From assembly GCA_016169945.1 (NCBI GenBank), contig JADLSH010000078.1, positions 682,001 to 746,000 on the forward strand: 64,000 nucleotides of DNA, read 5' to 3'. The position numbers were made by a program, and so were the translations under genes. A model generated the notes under the pieces. The model saw only the letters and a list, made by a program, of their open reading frames with translations, was not told the origin of the DNA and searched no databases. The stretch comes from Trachythela sp. YZ-2020 (lineage: Eukaryota > Cnidaria > Anthozoa > Malacalcyonacea > Clavulariidae). This document shows, one piece after another, positions 22,255 to 34,504 of the stretch (positions are counted from its first letter, which is position 1; the number at the start of each line of letters is the position of its first letter).

Positions 22255-22628
22255 ATTTTTTATAATATAGCACTAAGAAATATAAAGTACAAATTTAAAA
22301 TAATTATTTAAAGAGCGGCGGGAAATTTTCCCTGTTTACATCGAGTTATGTAAACACTGTTCTCAGCCAATCCGCGTTGAGAGTTGCAAATGCTATATTA
22401 TAAATACTGACATAGATAAAATAGAGTCAAACCACGAGCCTAGGATGCACAGGGATGAAACAGGCTGAACTAATGTATCACATACACGAATATGACACCG
22501 GTGAAATTGATCAATTGTCGTCATTTTCGAACATTAATTTCGAATTGTGAAGTTTGAGCGAAATCGATTGCATATTTGGCTTGTTTTGGTGTATTTGTCG
22601 TTGGGTTTCACGCAATTAATTTGCAACA

Positions 22629-22850
22629 TGGCGTCCAGGAGTACTTGCTACACTTTAGAGCAGGTTATTTCACTTTTGGATGAAGAAAAGCTCAAGATAT
22701 TGGTGAAACAAGTGACACTGGCAGTGAAAGTGATGCTGAAAGTGTTCTGTCGAACCAAAGTGTTGATGCAGTGACTGAACTTATTGGACAAAGTGAGGAA
22801 GAATCATGCTTCAGGGAATCCATTTTATTACTCGATCATAGTCTAGAGCA
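22629..22850 (+). pseudogene. piggyBac-type transposase N-terminal fragment
   Basis: The ORF begins MASRSTCYTLEQVISLLDEE; after a one-base frameshift the sequence continues DTGSESDAESVL and ELIGQSEEESC. A short helix then an acidic Ser-rich stretch is the usual start of piggyBac-family proteins. It ends without any catalytic domain. Confidence 0.5.
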
Positions 22851-22976
22851 ATGTTCAAGCTTTTTTTTGATACCTTACATTAGTTTTTATGTCAAATAAC
22901 ACGTAAATATATGGTATTTTTCTTGATTCAATCGTAGTTCAAAGTCAATTTCTCGAAAACAATTCAGTAGCTAAAT

Positions 22977-24060
22977 GGGTTAAATGAGGGCACCACGTCA
23001 CGTGTCTCCCTCTCATTTACAATCTGTTTCTGTGGAATCACATTGTCTAACTCATCTCGGATGCTAGAAATCTTCTGCACAAACATTTGCCGATATCGTT
23101 AACTAAGATATTTTTATCACCATAACCTGGAAACGATAACTTTTCTTTCAAAACTTATAGTTTTTTTAAAAGCCCTTAATTATAGCCTGCGTTGCTCATC
23201 ACAATTTATGTCAATAAAGGCAGAGATAAAATACGACTTAGCCTTTTTCAATAAGTAGGTGACACGATTTTTTGTTTCTCAAACAGAGCAAATCACAATC
23301 AGGGCTGGAAGACCTCCATTTCCTTTCAGCACGCCTGCATGCGTTCCCTCTTAGGTTTGCAAATTTCGTCGGTGTACCATGGACATGGTACCTTTCGTCT
23401 AATAGTTACAGTCCTGGCCTTGACAGGAGCATGGTGGTTAAGGAGAGTAGATAGTGTAGTGTTGTAACAACTGACTAGTGTGTCAATTTCAGTTGGGGAT
23501 TTTGGTAAAGTGTTGAACTGGACAGGTCTTGCATAAATTCAGAAATATCAATAGCTTTCGTCTTCCGAGACTTTCTCTTTTTCTTAAAAACTGTGGCTTT
23601 GCAATGTTTAAATAAAATATAACTGGACAATTATCAGATAGATAGCAACTTGGTCTAGGTGGATGACACAATATGGAATCAATTTCACGAGTGATAAGTA
23701 GGTCCAAAGTATTTAGAAACAGATCGGCAGGAAAGTTAACGTATTTCTCTAAGCCCATAGATTGAAGAAGGTCCAGAAATTTCATGACATCACTGTCCTA
23801 ATATGCATTAACGTGAATGTTAAAAACACCAGCCAAGATCAGAGGCTCAGTTGCAATGACAACAGACTCCAAAAACTATGCCAATTCTGTGAACAAAACA
23901 TTCATAGAAACTGCATGTTTAGCTGAATGCGGCGGCCTGTAGATTACAACCAAACGCTCCAAATTGAGCCGCAGGCAATAATCCGATCGGAGTATTCAAA
24001 CGAATTCGTTGTACCAGAACGATAACGATGGGGAAAGGTGATCCTGTAGCTGTGGAAACA
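22977..24060 (-). pseudogene. LINE-G candidate 5' region: endonuclease and linker
   Basis: On the minus strand from about 24060 down, frame-shifted pieces read RLVVIYRPPHS, then ESVVIATEPLILAGVFNIHV (GDFNxH-like), then an open frame at 23489-23785 with LLQSMGLEKYVNFPAD, TLDLLITR and CYLSDNCPVIF (degenerate SDH). This is the order of an apurinic-type endonuclease of CR1/L2 LINEs. Further down (22977-23280) come KAKSYFISAFID and KISSIRDELDNV, the linker before the RT. It is the expected 5' portion of LINE-G, with the main RT region missing. Confidence 0.6.
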
Positions 24061-24434
24061 TATCTAATTTGCGTCCTATCAGGAACAATAAAGGCAATTG
24101 TGGGTAACAGTATGGTGAGTGTGAACTTCATTCCGAAAGTGTTGTTGACATAGAATTGCTCGCACAGAAATTGTGGGATTTTAAGGCCGTGGGTATAGGC
24201 GCATAAGATGAAGTGCATGATGCCGCGAATGATTGCATTTCCTTCCACATCAGTAGGTATATGTTAAGTTTACCAGCGTCCTAAGAACTTTGACGAGCAA
24301 TTATAGAAACAGCATGAAGGGACAGTTAAGAATAGTAAAGTTTGAGCGAGAGATTTTGCATGAGTACAATAATAAAATTAATAAATAGCTTGATGAGGAG
24401 ATAAGTTAACCTGTAATAAATTATATATAACCCA

Positions 24435-24915
24435 GAACGAACACACTATCTGTCTCACCAGGCAGTAGTGCGACAAGATGCAAAAACGACTAAGGTAAGA
24501 ATAGTTTATGACGCCTCGTCAAAGGAAAGTGAGAAAGCGTTGTCGTTGAATGGCTGTCTAGGGTACATGCACTCCACCTTTATCACCAACTTTATCATGG
24601 AAATGTATTATATTTAAAACAAATATGGCTCTTATTGGAGATATTAATTAGGCGTTTCTCAATATTGAGATTGCCAGGCAAGACAGGGATTGCCTAAGAT
24701 TTTTCTGGGTGCAAGGTGTTGATTCTGACGTTGTCAATCCAGTAGTTTACAGATTTTGTCGTGTTGTATTTGGGTTGAATTGTTCACCTTTCCCCTTGAG
24801 TCTTGAATGACACACTTCAGCACCACTTGGAGTGCTTTGTTGATATAGATCAAAAGTTTGTTAGAGTTATGAAAGAGTCCTTCTACAGTATGTAGCGGAA
24901 CTGAGGACACGGTTC
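24435..24915 (+). pseudogene. BEL/Pao reverse transcriptase remnant
   Basis: The plus strand reads [20 protein letters not shown] then [17 protein letters not shown], the characteristic BEL/Pao RT entry. Frame-shifted continuations include WRY, IEIARQDRDCLRFFW-like and VVYRFCRVVFGLNCSPF pieces. Stops are present, so it is inactive. The orientation matches the protease remnant at 17.9 kb and the integrase at 25.4 kb. Confidence 0.75.
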
Positions 24916-24920
24916 AAGTG

Positions 24921-24999
24921 TTTAGTTTAGTTTAGTTTAGTTTAGTTTAGTTTAGTTTAGTTTAGTTTAGTTTAGTTTAGTTTAGTTTAGTTTAGTTTA
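24921..24999. repeat. (TTTAG)n microsatellite
   Basis: About sixteen perfect TTTAG units. It interrupts the BEL remnant between RT and integrase. Confidence 0.95.
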
Positions 25000-25135
25000 A
25001 TATGTTTACCACTCTGAGGTGGACGGAAAGCCTTAACAGGTTTTGCAACCCAATTGACAAAAGTTTTTAGGACACAGGACACGCGTTGATAACAGCAATA
25101 TTCTTGCTGAAGAGTTTTTATCCTGTTAAAATATT

Positions 25136-25390
25136 CGTATTATTATTATTATTATTATTATATAGTGCCCAAGAGTTAGTTTTTATCGAGGGAGGAAACC
25201 CGGATTACCTGGAGAAAAACCCTCGAAGCACAGATGAGAACAAACCAATCTCAACTTACATGAGTTTATCAAGCGCACTGACGTTACCCAACCTGAGTAA
25301 ATCCATGCCCTCGACTTGCTGTATAGCCAGCTTAACTCAGAGGTAAGAGACAGCGCTACGGGGAAACCTTATGGCTTCATTGCATGCGTT
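25136..25390 (-). repeat. tRNA-related SINE with conserved CTCCGG/TTTCCTCCC body
   Basis: GGAGGAAACCCGGATTACC and GGAGAAAAACCC on the plus strand are the reverse complement of the GGTTTTCTCCGGG ... GGTTTCCTCCC core also seen at 38130-38313. A weak tRNA-like head lies at 25330-25385 and an (ATT)n run at the other end. It is inserted between the BEL RT and integrase regions. Confidence 0.65.
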
Positions 25391-25429
25391 TATATATGTG
25401 AAGCTCCTGCATTATCTAAATCAGGAATA

Positions 25430-25945
25430 GATTTCACAGGTCTCTTATATGTGAAAAATAGAGAAAATGGTCATGTTATGTAACTTGAGCTGTAACATTA
25501 GATCTGGTGAGTTATTTAAATACTTCGACATTATTAAGAGCGTTGTGAAGATTTACTGCTAGGATGGGGTACCTGCATTGATTGTATCAGACAACGCGAA
25601 AACGTTTAAAGTAGTGCGTAAATACGTACGTTAAGAATCAGTTGACGGATCCCGATTTGAAGGAATATTTAGAAAGTTAATCGTAATTAGTTAATGTCTA
25701 GAGCACCCCTTGAACGCATGATGGGTACATTCAAAAAGGGTTTGAAGAAGGTTTTAGAAAATCCAAGGTTAACGTTTGGTGAACTTGGTACTGTTTTGTT
25801 AGAGGTTGAACAAACAGTAAATTCGGGCCATTTAACTTTGAAATATGATGAAGTAATTGGAGAGATCTTTAATTTGGGTGAACATCACAAGAAGAAGAAT
25901 GGTCCAAAGGTGAAAGTATCTGATGTTGTCTAACTGGAGGAAGAT
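25430..25945 (+). pseudogene. BEL/Pao integrase remnant
   Basis: VPALIVSDNAKTFKVVRKYV contains the second Asp of the integrase DDE triad in its BEL/Pao context (SDNAKTF). After stops, an open frame at 25694-25933 carries ERMMGTFKKGLKKVLENPRL, TFGELGTVLLEVEQTVNS and LTLKYDEV, including the Glu-containing helix and the N-S-R-P-L-like region (here NSGHL). The RPL residues are lost. Non-functional. Confidence 0.8.
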
Positions 25946-26000
25946 AATAAGAAGAGGGAACAATGGAAAACAGGTGTTATTAAGGAGTTAGTGGTACAGT

Positions 26001-28060
26001 AGGTCATGATCAGGTGTGAGATTGTGTGTGAAGGGAAAGCCAATAACTTTGAATAGATCAGTTAGGAAGTTTTATCCGCTAGAAATAAATTGTTATTTTT
26101 AAGGACATTTGCACAAAGTAGAAGGAAAAGAAGGAAAGATGAAGTGGAGGATGAAGGATTGGAGAAGGAGGTAAATTTGGATGTTGCAGAACCTGAATAA
26201 CGAATGTGAAGTGGAAGGGGAGCAGCATGCAGGAGTGGAATCACAGTAAAAGACTTAACCTTCTCCGCAGGCAACTGTTGGTAAACAGCAGAATTGTGCA
26301 ATACTTGGCAGAAATTGCGCTATGACTTGGGCAGTCAAAACTTTGGCGAGTTGCCATGTCAGCACGTGGTATTGCGCGGCGACAAAATACGATGTTCGTG
26401 CAAGTGGTTGAGTGGGGAAGAAAATATGGAGGATTTTATAGAGTGGGCATTTAAACTGGACTAAAAAATTCTAACTGTTGGATTTTAACAAGATATGTGG
26501 CGACATACAGAACATGTTATTAAACAAGAAATTCGATGAAATTCATGTTTGTTTGTTTGTTTCATGGACAAGGTCTGAATTTATGAACAAAAGCATTAAT
26601 GATTGTATTCGATTTCGAATTAATTTGAAATATCTAACAGATTTATTCTCCATTAACATATATACTACATAAGATCTAATATAATCTGAGATCGTACTCG
26701 TAGATTTAATAGGCAACTGATCAATGCACAATTCAGTTCATGTTGTGATGTTGTCTTGGTATACTTGCTCTATCAGAGAAATGACTAGTACAGACTTGTA
26801 AATAAATGTATAAGTTTGAGATACTATTGTTTATCTTCTTGATAAATGTTCTTATTTTGTACAGTATGCTGCATGGGAAGGGGGATCTAGAGGTTATCAA
26901 ATGAGTCAGGCGACTGAGATAAAAATTGCGCAGATAATTGATATAAAAAAATAGTCCAGTTATTATCTTTCATGCAGCGGCAGCCGGCAGCCGAGATAAT
27001 TAATTTTCAAGAATTAAGAGTGACCGATCAGGGGCTGATTCTAGCCATTTGATTGGCCAAGATACTCATTTCCATGGAGATACGCCATTTTTACTCATTT
27101 TCGTGGGTGTCTGGCCGATTTGCGCAATCATTACCTCATATATGAGATTTCTGATTTGCTGACTTCACTGCTTGGGGGGTGTTCGGCAAATCGGTCAATG
27201 AATACAATGAATTTTGCATTCTCTGTATTATTAACCGCGAAGCGGTTCAATTTATACCAAGTCAGTATATAAGAGTCTTGTGTTTATTTTATCCAGGACT
27301 GTTTAGTCCGCGTATAAATTAGACAAAGATAAAGCGAATCGATGCCTCAATTCGATACTTTTGTCTCGACGCGCTATTGAATGCAGCGAGACGAAGTAGC
27401 AAATATATATGAATGGCCACTGCCGATATAATTATAGCCTCTGTACCCCCCTATGTTTTTGAATTGAGAAACAAGTGACCAGCAATACGATATGGATATT
27501 CGATTTTATTGATTCACATTCATGTTCCAGTTTTCAAAGCGTGTTTATTATTATAAAATACTTATAGGTGGGTGGCAAAAAGGGGGTCTTGATCCCATTT
27601 CACGCACTGATTTTTCGTAATTTCACGCGTCACGCATCTGTTCAGGTCAGTATCACGTATCACAAACTTGACCAAGAGCAAACATGCATAGCTTTCTACT
27701 GGACGCAAACTTCTGTTAAAATTAATGTTACACTGTATTTCTTTGATAAAATTTTAGTATATATACAGTGCTGTATAACTAAATTCATAACCAGGTAGTC
27801 TCTCTAGACGAGCATGTTACCAAGAGTGAAAACATTCGGGAATGGATGACGATTCTCCCATTGCTCATAAGCACTATGTCGATCCACGTGCAAAAGTGCA
27901 AAACAACTAAACAAGCTCATCGGGAGCCTGTGATCAAGTCAGTAGTCTAGAATCTAGAATTAATGAAACTAAATAGGCTACCTATGGCGCAGCCTGAAAT
28001 TTTTAGACGGAAATCAGGCTGCGAGCTGGCTACCACGTGTTAAAAGCATTATATATACGG
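26001..28060. other. No gene recognised
   Basis: Short TGTTTGTTTGTTT-type runs and AT-rich sequence. ORFs at 26478-26672 and 27568-27798 show no domain. Nothing supported. Confidence 0.3.
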
Positions 28061-28069
28061 GGAAATACC

Positions 28070-30122
28070 CAGAGGAGGGTGGACAGCTGTCACATGATAT
28101 TTTTCGACCAATGAGGAGACGCTATTTTCTCAGCGCTCGCAAGAAGCAAGTGGACTGTGAAATTTGCATTGGTCTCATAAATACGGAAATATTTCGCTTT
28201 GTTATTCAAATTTGCAATTAAATTCGATGCACACTCGTTCAATGAATATTAATCTACTCCCAAGCGAAGAATTTTGGAAGGTAAACGTCGTTTTGTACTA
28301 TATTTTTATATTTAATGCAGGCACTTATGCGTCACGTGGAAATACGAGGCTGTTTCAACTATCAACTTTTGAAATAGAAAATATCGAATTTCCATGGTTC
28401 GATTTCGCTAATTTTCGCATAATGTGATAGATTAAAGCCTAATCTTTCGTTTTAACTGCCCCCCCCTATCCGCCCCACTCACCGTTTTCGAGATAATCGC
28501 TGTTGAATTTTTAATACGATTTTGCACTTTCTAAAAATAACTATCTCCAACTTTTGAAGTTTCCCTTCTTTACATTTGCATTTTACTAAAATATTTTAAA
28601 CTTTTTGTAATATCAATGAATTATATGTTTAAACGCATTTGCTTGATCAGTTTTTGATGGATATTTTAGAAATTATGAAACGTGTTTTTGTTTGTTTTCA
28701 TGATTGAAGTCAGTCGTGTCTTCGCGACGTGTTGACTAAAGTCCGCGTCTGTTTACAATTTTCAAACTAAAGTATCTAGAATTACCATGGTTCGATTTTC
28801 GTAATTTTTGTATAATGATGAAGACAAATGTATAAACTTTAAATCTGCTGGAATGATCCCGGTGGTCCCCTGGCAGTTTTCGAGATATTAGGCATCGAAG
28901 TGATTATAGTCATTTCGACGTTTGCCAAAATGGCATCTAATAGTTTTGGAAGATATTGAGCACCAAAGCTTGTTTTTCCCAATGAATCTTGAAACTTCTT
29001 TAATAGAAAGAGCGTTATTCTTTAGAGCAAGCGTTAAAGTACTTTTGAATGAATTTTAGGAGATTTAGGAGTTATTTGCGTCTTGTTTAGAGATTTTATA
29101 TCTGGGCTAGTGTCTGGCTCTGTCTGCAATTTTGTTGTCTGATGGCCCGCTCGACTCGCAAATATCGAATATTTTGTCATTGTTATTCAATTTTTTTTCT
29201 GGAATGCATCCATGCTATTTCAATAACTATTGATCTACCTATGTGAGCAGTATTTTGTAAGGTAAACGTTATTTTGATCTTTTTTGTAGGCTGTACGTCG
29301 TCATATTGTATTAATCCGATGCCATTTCTGTCAACAATCTTTGAAGTTGAACACCTCGAATTTCCCACAATTGACGCATTGATTGCTCGTTTTTTCTAAA
29401 GAAGTGGACTTTACTGTTTTTAGTGCTGAGTTTTAGAAGAAAATTTTAGAAGTAAAATTTGTTGTTTATTTACAGATTTGTATTTTGGGTTGAATTCTAT
29501 CATTGTATTGTTAATTCGCCTTCTTGGTGAATATTTGCTTTCTTTAATATTTCTTTATATATGTAGAGAATATGCATGTGCTATGTATTTTCAATAAAAA
29601 TGGAACTGTATATTACTGTAAAGTTTGTTTTGTCTACATTTCACCCGTAATTTCTGTTGCAAAAAAGTATATAGAAGTTCTTTGACAACCTCAATATGCG
29701 GGTTTTCAGTAGTCACAATGTGCTATTGGGATAAATAAATAACTAAATACATATTAAAAGTCGAATCCTTTGATGCCAGCAGAATCAATCTGGCCAATAA
29801 ATATTTAGTTAACTGTCTGTACTGCACTCCTCACTAGTTGCACAATGTACATTACAAATACAGACGATCACTCGCAGCCTTTGAGATTTCTGCACAAATA
29901 AATCCTCAGAGAGACTCAAAAAGCCTTGTTATACCTCCATTACAAAACACTAAACACATCATAATGATGGCATTGAGTCTCTGTAACAATAGCGTCTATT
30001 TTCGCAGAATTTGCTATGGCCAGAGATGTTGACTTCACGGCAGTCAACGCATAAATGAGGCCGCACGTGGAAACATACGCTCATTACCCATGATGCTTTG
30101 CGGCCTGCTGTCCACCCTCCTG
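28070..30122. mobile_element. 2.05 kb non-coding TIR element with 9 bp target duplication
   Basis: GGAAATACC occurs exactly on both sides (28061-28069 and 30123-30131). The ends are CAGAGGAGGGTGGACAGC and GCTGTCCACCCTCCTG, imperfect inverted repeats. A 9 bp duplication fits Mutator-like elements, while the CAG start resembles hAT (8 bp), so the superfamily is open. No transposase is seen. The interior holds diverged repeated units: TTGTTATTCAA ... GGTAAACGT at about 28201 and 29181, and CCATGGTTCGATTT ... GTTTTCGAGATA at about 28393 and 28787. Confidence 0.75.
28190..29395. repeat. Diverged internal direct repeats of the 9 bp-TSD element
   Basis: Block one (28195-28500) and block two (29175-29390) share TTGTTATTCAA, ATGCA(C/T), ATTNATCTAC, TTTTGNAAGGTAAACGT, TTGTA(C/G) and GAATTTCC in the same order; a third partial unit (28770-28890) repeats CCATGGTTCGATTTNCGNAA and TTTTCGAGATA. 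The period is about 0.4-1.0 kb. Divergence is high, so the duplication is old. Confidence 0.55.
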
Positions 30123-30145
30123 GGAAATACCCAAATACGTTCGGT

Positions 30146-30224
30146 TAATCAAGGAAATCTCAAGGAAATTACATCCCATTTCAAGGAAATTCAAGGAAAT
30201 TTTAAGGCAAAGTCAAGGAAATTT
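30146..30224. repeat. Short CAAGGAAAT repeats
   Basis: TCAAGGAAAT or a near match occurs about six times in 80 bp with variable spacing. Confidence 0.75.
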
Positions 30225-30859
30225 GGATGGTGCATTGTGGAAACACTGCCTCCATATTAAAATTTGTTTTTATTTTTGTTTTTTTATAAATTTTTAATCG
30301 AAATTTTATATTTTTGACCTAAGATAAACTGGATTTTCAGAAGCAAACATCGGCGACTACTGAATAATATTCAGGTAAGGTTATTGTTATGTTTTATGTG
30401 TGATAGAGCGATTTTGTTAGGAAATATTTGCAATCTTCGTTCGTGAATGTTAAGCATGTTGACCCTATTCCAAATAATATATTATTTGAGTTCAAGAGAT
30501 TGCATCCTTGTGACCTTGTCATCACTAAATGGTATATTGTCAATCAGAGTCATGTATCTAAATTCTGCTGTATTTTGTAAGCTGAAACGTTTCATCGATA
30601 CTAATCGGTCAGATTCGCATGACTTTTATATATTTTCACATGTCCGAAACCTGTCCAAGAATGTAAAATAACTGGGCACATTGTCCAACTATTTAATACT
30701 ATCACATGTAAATGTCAAATGGATATTTGGTTGTACCAGGAATATTCTATCACAAAAATAGCTTGCTTCAAAAGTTAATCAGATGTTAAATTATATCATG
30801 CCTATGTTCCAAGAGTAGAGAGTACTAAGTAAATACTATGCCCTACCTATCCAGATATC

Positions 30860-31345
30860 AGCGGCTTCCCCCTGGTGTCGACCCCTGGGGACCCAGAGGC
30901 ATTTGCCAAGTGTTTGCATCCTGTGGGGGTGGGGAAAAAGTCAAATTTGGTTCTCAAGCCGAAAACCCACAGGAAAGTACCCAGGAGATTTTGACTTGGA
31001 AACTCCTGAATGTGACTTTGACACATTGAATTTATTATGAATTTATAGGATTGGTCTAGGGCCATTCATATTATACATTTCCTATCTTTTGCTACAAATC
31101 ATTGTTGATGTTTTTAGTGTTGATAAGTCAGTCAATAAACGAGAGCTTATACCACTTGCAACTGGTGTGTAACTTGATATAGGATTGAAAAAAAGATACT
31201 GCCCTTGAGGGTGGGGGACTGGGGGTTGTATTTAATACCTGTATCTTGTACCCAGGGGAATTTGCTATGGTTTGACTGGGTAAAAATACCAATCCCCCTG
31301 GGTCCCCGGGGGTCGACCCCAGGGGGAAGCCACTGATACATGCAA
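30860..31345. repeat. Inverted pair of a GC-rich repeat
   Basis: TCAGCGGCTTCCCCCTGG and GGGGACCCAGAGGCA on the plus strand at about 30860-30905 recur reversed at about 31280-31340 (CCTGGGTCCCCGGGG, AGGGGGAAGCCACTGA). The 380 bp between them is not obviously palindromic. It may be the ends of one element or two copies of a repeat. Confidence 0.6.
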
Positions 31346-32045
31346 TTCCTAAGGGCAATAATGGCTGTGGTACAACATATCTATTTCTCACTCTACACTG
31401 TGTGTTATCGACTAGTACTTCCTTCTCACATTCTAATGGGAATGTGTGGATATGAATATGGAACTTATTGCCAGTGCCGGACACTTCGCAAAATATTTAG
31501 GGTGCGAACTTAGGTTGCCAACATATAACCATCCTTTTGTTGCTGCAAATCTCAATTCTTAAATTATACCCTATCAAGGCTTTTGTGGTTGTAAAATCAT
31601 TGATACAGCTTTGTCACACAGTTAACCAGCTATCATTCAAAGGTTTTGAGAAATTATTCGGGGGGCGATGGCCCCCCTTGGCCCACCCCAGTGTCCGCCA
31701 CTGCTTATTGCAAAATACTTAACATTGATTATGATTTTAGATATAACTATAATTTAATCCTATAATTGTTGACTCCTATAGTTTGCGTACCAGGGTTCAT
31801 TAATGTTTTTGTGTCTGTAAGCAAAATGTATTACTTTTTGAAATGTGCTTGCAAATTAAAATACATCCTATATTTTTAGAATATATGAGTCCCCCTTACT
31901 GTCTGCCACTGCTTAATATTACAGAATTCAATAATGTTCCTGCACAAATTGAAAAGGTAATAAATTTTGTACATAGGTTAATGATGCCTGACTGTTACCA
32001 ATCAATGGTTAACCACTAAGGATGTGCCCTAATTTCCCATACCTT
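31346..32045. other. No gene recognised
   Basis: GTCCGCCACTGCTTA-like words recur at 31691 and 31897. No coding sequence supported. Confidence 0.3.
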
Positions 32046-34504
32046 AGTTTACTATTATTATTATTATTATTATTATTGGTCTTTATTAATCATTTGATAA
32101 AAATACATATCAAATTTACATATTTAAAGAAATTATAACACAGAAGCTACTTAATACATCAATATTATGATAAACTATTCTATTCATTATCTACATACAA
32201 ATTATACTTAAAAATCAGTCTGTTAAAAAGCTATTCTTGAAGCGTTCTGTGTTACATTTTGGCCACAGTGAGCTTTTGTTACGCAGACGCCTGGATGAGT
32301 CTTTGACTATAGGTAGCATATGTTTAAGCGGATGATTGTCGTTATTTTTTATCTTTCTCCAAATGTTACGATCACTTCTCTCTAATAGTTTGTAAATATC
32401 ATAATGTTTGCTAGAATAATTTCGTTTAAAACATCTAGTTAAGAAGAACTGCACTGTATATAAATCTGGGGTAGACGAGCCATAGACAGATAGACCATAC
32501 GATATCTTTGAGATTACAAGAGAGTTGAAAAGTAAATTCAACTCCCGTTGACAAAGTCCTTCTTTCGTAACGATCGTATCAGGTATAAACTTTTATTTGC
32601 ACTATATAACATATTCTTTACATGTTCTGTAAATTTGCAATTAAACTGGAATGTTACTCCCAGTAGTTTCAATTTCGGGCATTGTTCCATGTTCATAATG
32701 CTAGGTGGTATATATTGCTCTGCTCTGCCCAATTTGTTTAAAACTAATTCCTTGCACTTGGATGTATTACATGACATGTCATTTTCTTTTGTCCAGTTCA
32801 TAAACTGATTTAAGTAAGTTAATGAGTCATCCTGGGAGTTTTTTAGTACGACTACTTGTAACGTGGCATCATCTGCATATTTATCTAATGCAGTTTTGTT
32901 TTCTTCTTCTATGGTAAGGTCGTTTACAAATAGATTGAAGAGATGCGGACCGCTAACGCTACCTTGTGTTGTTCCTTTATTAACCATTTTCCATTCACAT
33001 ACGATGCCATTATGCATGATCCTTTGCTTCTATCTCTTAAAAAGTCCAAATACCAATTTACTAGGTATGGATTCAAACCTGTGGCCTTAAGCTTTTCGCC
33101 TAGTATGTTATGTCTGACACTGTCAAAAGCTTTACTGAAGTCCATCGCAAACAATCGTACTGTTTTATTCAGACTGTTATCCAATGCTTTCAGATTAAAA
33201 TGTTGCACTTTGAGCAGTGCGTCGACACAGCATCCTCCTTTTCGATAAGCGAACTGGTTGTTATTCAGTCCACGCTCAAATGTATCTTTGGAAAAATGTT
33301 CGTAAACTATCCTTTCAAACGCTCTGGCTATTACGGGTTTGATATTTATCCCTCTGAAATCTTTCTTTATCTTAGGAATGTCGACTTTTGGAATTGGATT
33401 TATATTAGCTATTTTCCATAATCTAGGCCACATGGATGTAGCCAACGACATATTCCAAACTTTCATTACAACTGGGGATAGAATGTTGGCAAAATCTTTC
33501 CATATCCAGTAAGGAATTTTGTCAGACCCTGTCGCCGTTCGTTTTATCGATCCTAGAGCGTTATATACTTGATCGTAGTCTAGCTGAGGTGTTTCAAATG
33601 CAGTACTAATGCCCATTTTCAAAGGTTCCTCGTACTCAGGGTCATGACATACATCAGCGAAATAGTCATTCAGATCCTCAACAAAATTTCTCTCCAGTAG
33701 TACCCTAGGTGTATCTTTTCTCAGCGATAACTTGTCAATTTTGTTCCACCATCTGCCTGATCCAAATGTACCTGCGTCCATGTTCCTCCTGTTCTGTGCT
33801 ATAATCTCTGCTATCCTCTTGCTTACTTCCTCTGCTTGATCGTTCTTTCCTCTAGCTACTAATTTATATTTTCTTTGTAGAAGACTTTTAACCAACGGTG
33901 TCAACCCAAATTGGATCCCTCGTAGACATTGTGACTGTTCTTGTTGGAAGGCACGAATCGAGTAGAGAATTTATTGTTGTGTGAAGAATATTTGCTGCTT
34001 CATTAACATCATCCGAATCAAGCACCTTCGACCAGTTTTGTTGTTGTAAGGCATTCTTTAAAGCTAACATACGATGGGTTCTTCTATCTCTAATCGTACA
34101 GTTCACTCGAATTGGTTTCAGTTTAGTTCCTGGTGGCACAATGATACCGAGGTGGTCAGTTTTTATTTGCATTTGCAGCGGAAATGGCTTTGTAAACAGA
34201 TCGGCTCGATTTGTTAAACAATTATCTAATATAGCGTTATTTCTTGTTGGGAAATCCACCATGACATCCAAGCCTACATTTGTTATTAAGTTTTCGATCT
34301 TCAAATTATTAAAATCCCCTCCACACAATACAACACCATCAGGGTTAGTGTCTAAAAAATCGTCAATTTTCTCTGTTAGGTAGTTTAACAGATCCATCTC
34401 CTGATACTTTGTTTTTGGAGGGTTGTAAACACCACAAATTAGCATATTATGGTCCCCAGGGAGTTTTACAACGACTGAAATGGATTCATGTTTGTCCGAT
34501 CGAT
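32046..34504 (-). pseudogene. LINE-A: endonuclease end, RT and 3' UTR (downstream part)
   Basis: Minus strand. 33888-34544 encodes the latter half of an apurinic-type endonuclease (VVLCGGDFNNLKIENLI; TDHLGIIV is the degenerate SDH). 32924-33904 encodes RT fingers and palm entry (GSDKIPYWIWKD, DFRGINIKPVIARAFERIVY, FAMDFSKAFDSV). After a frameshift, 32538-33017 gives QGSVSGPHLFNLFVNDL and KYADDAT (catalytic Asp pair), and 32215-32541 gives the C-terminal domain. The 3' UTR ends in (ATT)n at about 32050-32078. Only two or three frameshifts separate it from an intact pol. The 5' part lies beyond LINE-B at 36799-37860. Confidence 0.9.
34499..34504. repeat. Target-site duplication of LINE-B (left)
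   Basis: ATCGAT here and at 36799-36804 flank LINE-B. Joining the LINE-A sequence through one copy gives an uninterrupted endonuclease frame (ESVDR followed by SDKHES). Confidence 0.8.

Noticed and set aside
22023..22273. Four overlapping 60-80 codon ORFs on both strands
   Set aside because: They all cover the palindrome at 22077-22254 and mirror each other.
30838..31484. Collagen-like or Pro/Gly ORFs on both strands (PPGVDPWGPRG)
   Set aside because: The two ORFs are the inverted copies of one GC-rich repeat; no gene structure is visible.
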